Below are positions 63,782 to 64,000 of a stretch of 64,000 nt of DNA, piece after piece. The stretch is from assembly GCA_945860375.1 (NCBI GenBank), contig CAMAQR010000017.1, positions 1 through 64,000 on the forward strand, in the 5' to 3' direction. The notes beneath the pieces are model-generated. The model made no database searches. It was not told where the DNA came from and saw only the letters and a list, made by a program, of their open reading frames with translations. Position 1 is the first letter of the stretch, and every line of letters begins with the position of its first letter. The stretch comes from Pseudorhodobacter antarcticus (GTDB lineage Bacteria; Pseudomonadota; Alphaproteobacteria; Rhodobacterales; Rhodobacteraceae). The position numbers and the translations under genes were made by a program.

Positions 63782-64000
63782 ATGCGGATACACAGTGATT
63801 TGGCCGATACCATTGGCAACACCCCGCTTTTGAAGCTGAAGCGCGCGTCAGAGATGACCGGCTGCACCATTCTTGGCAAATGCGAATTTCTGAACCCCGG
63901 TCAATCGGTCAAGGACCGTGCGGCGCTGTACATGATCCGGGCGGCGGTGGCGGATGGCAGCTTGAAACCCGGCGGCACGATTGTCGAAGGCACGGCGGGC
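63782..64000 (+). CDS. cysK: Cysteine synthase A (5' part, runs off the window)
   Basis: An ATG at 63782, preceded by AAGGA with a ten-base spacer, opens a frame that continues to the window edge. The first 73 residues read MRIHSDLADTIGNTPLLKLK, then the PLP-lysine motif NPGQSVKDRAA near residues 39-49 and IVEGTAG at the edge. The gene joins sulfide to O-acetylserine to form cysteine. In Rhodobacter sphaeroides cysK lies near trgAB; here it is about 15 kb away. Confidence 0.88.
   Translation, partial: MRIHSDLADTIGNTPLLKLKRASEMTGCTILGKCEFLNPGQSVKDRAALYMIRAAVADGSLKPGGTIVEGTAG

Overview
The window is a piece of an alphaproteobacterial chromosome, almost certainly from the Rhodobacteraceae/Paracoccaceae. 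The pointers are a dense, GC-rich layout with many ATGA or TGATG start/stop overlaps; a two-piece, circularly permuted tmRNA gene; an F-ATPase zeta-subunit gene (DUF1476); paired DUF2484 genes inside the mur cluster; the fumC-DUF4169-ribbon-helix-helix trio; the trgAB tellurite genes; and an alphaproteobacterial SspB. I saw no insertion sequence, prophage, tRNA, rRNA or CRISPR array.

Layout. 0.4-14.4 kb (+): cell-wall and division cluster ftsW-murG-murC-DUF2484 x2-murB-ddl-ftsQ-ftsA-ftsZ, a terminator, then lpxC, bamD and recN. 14.4-21.4 kb (-): an NTF2-like protein with a GlcD-type FAD oxidase; a corrinoid/methyltransferase group (DUF1638 protein, a 51-residue membrane peptide, a corrinoid protein, a homocysteine methyltransferase) that looks like a split methionine synthase; an mprF-like gene broken by three frameshifts; and the zeta-subunit gene. 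21.6-27.8 kb (+): purC, purS, a zinc alcohol dehydrogenase, purQ, then a DctB/DctD-type two-component pair whose regulator lacks the sigma-54 contact loop. 27.8-34.7 kb: rne behind a long structured leader with a short upstream ORF, a TusA-like gene, ccdA, and an overlapping alpha/beta-hydrolase and cytochrome P450 pair. 34.7-41.6 kb (-): RHH protein, DUF4169, fumC, a phospholipid methyltransferase-like gene, sspB, chrA with a rhodanese-ChrB fusion, the permuted tmRNA, and an orphan PotD-type binding protein. 41.7-48.6 kb (+): acuI, a class V aminotransferase, photolyase, cfa, trgA, trgB.

48.6-61.8 kb is a self-contained carbohydrate utilisation locus. On the minus strand are a Gfo/Idh/MocA oxidoreductase, a TIM-barrel isomerase and a LacI repressor. 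Divergent on the plus strand are an ABC sugar importer (binding protein, two permeases, ATPase), a GH2 beta-mannosidase, a second isomerase, a second Gfo/Idh/MocA oxidoreductase, an unidentified 125-residue ORF and a GntR regulator. Two palindromic operators exactly 21 bp apart precede the importer. The gene content suggests import of a beta-mannosyl-type glycoside with oxidation and epimerisation of the sugar as well as hydrolysis. 62.0-64.0 kb holds a class III aminotransferase, twin terminators and the start of cysK.

The observations most worth following are the sugar locus with its doubled oxidoreductase/isomerase pairs and spaced operators, the rne leader ORF with a sequestered Shine-Dalgarno sequence, the decayed mprF, the duplicated 3' hairpin of the tmRNA, and the split methionine synthase candidate.
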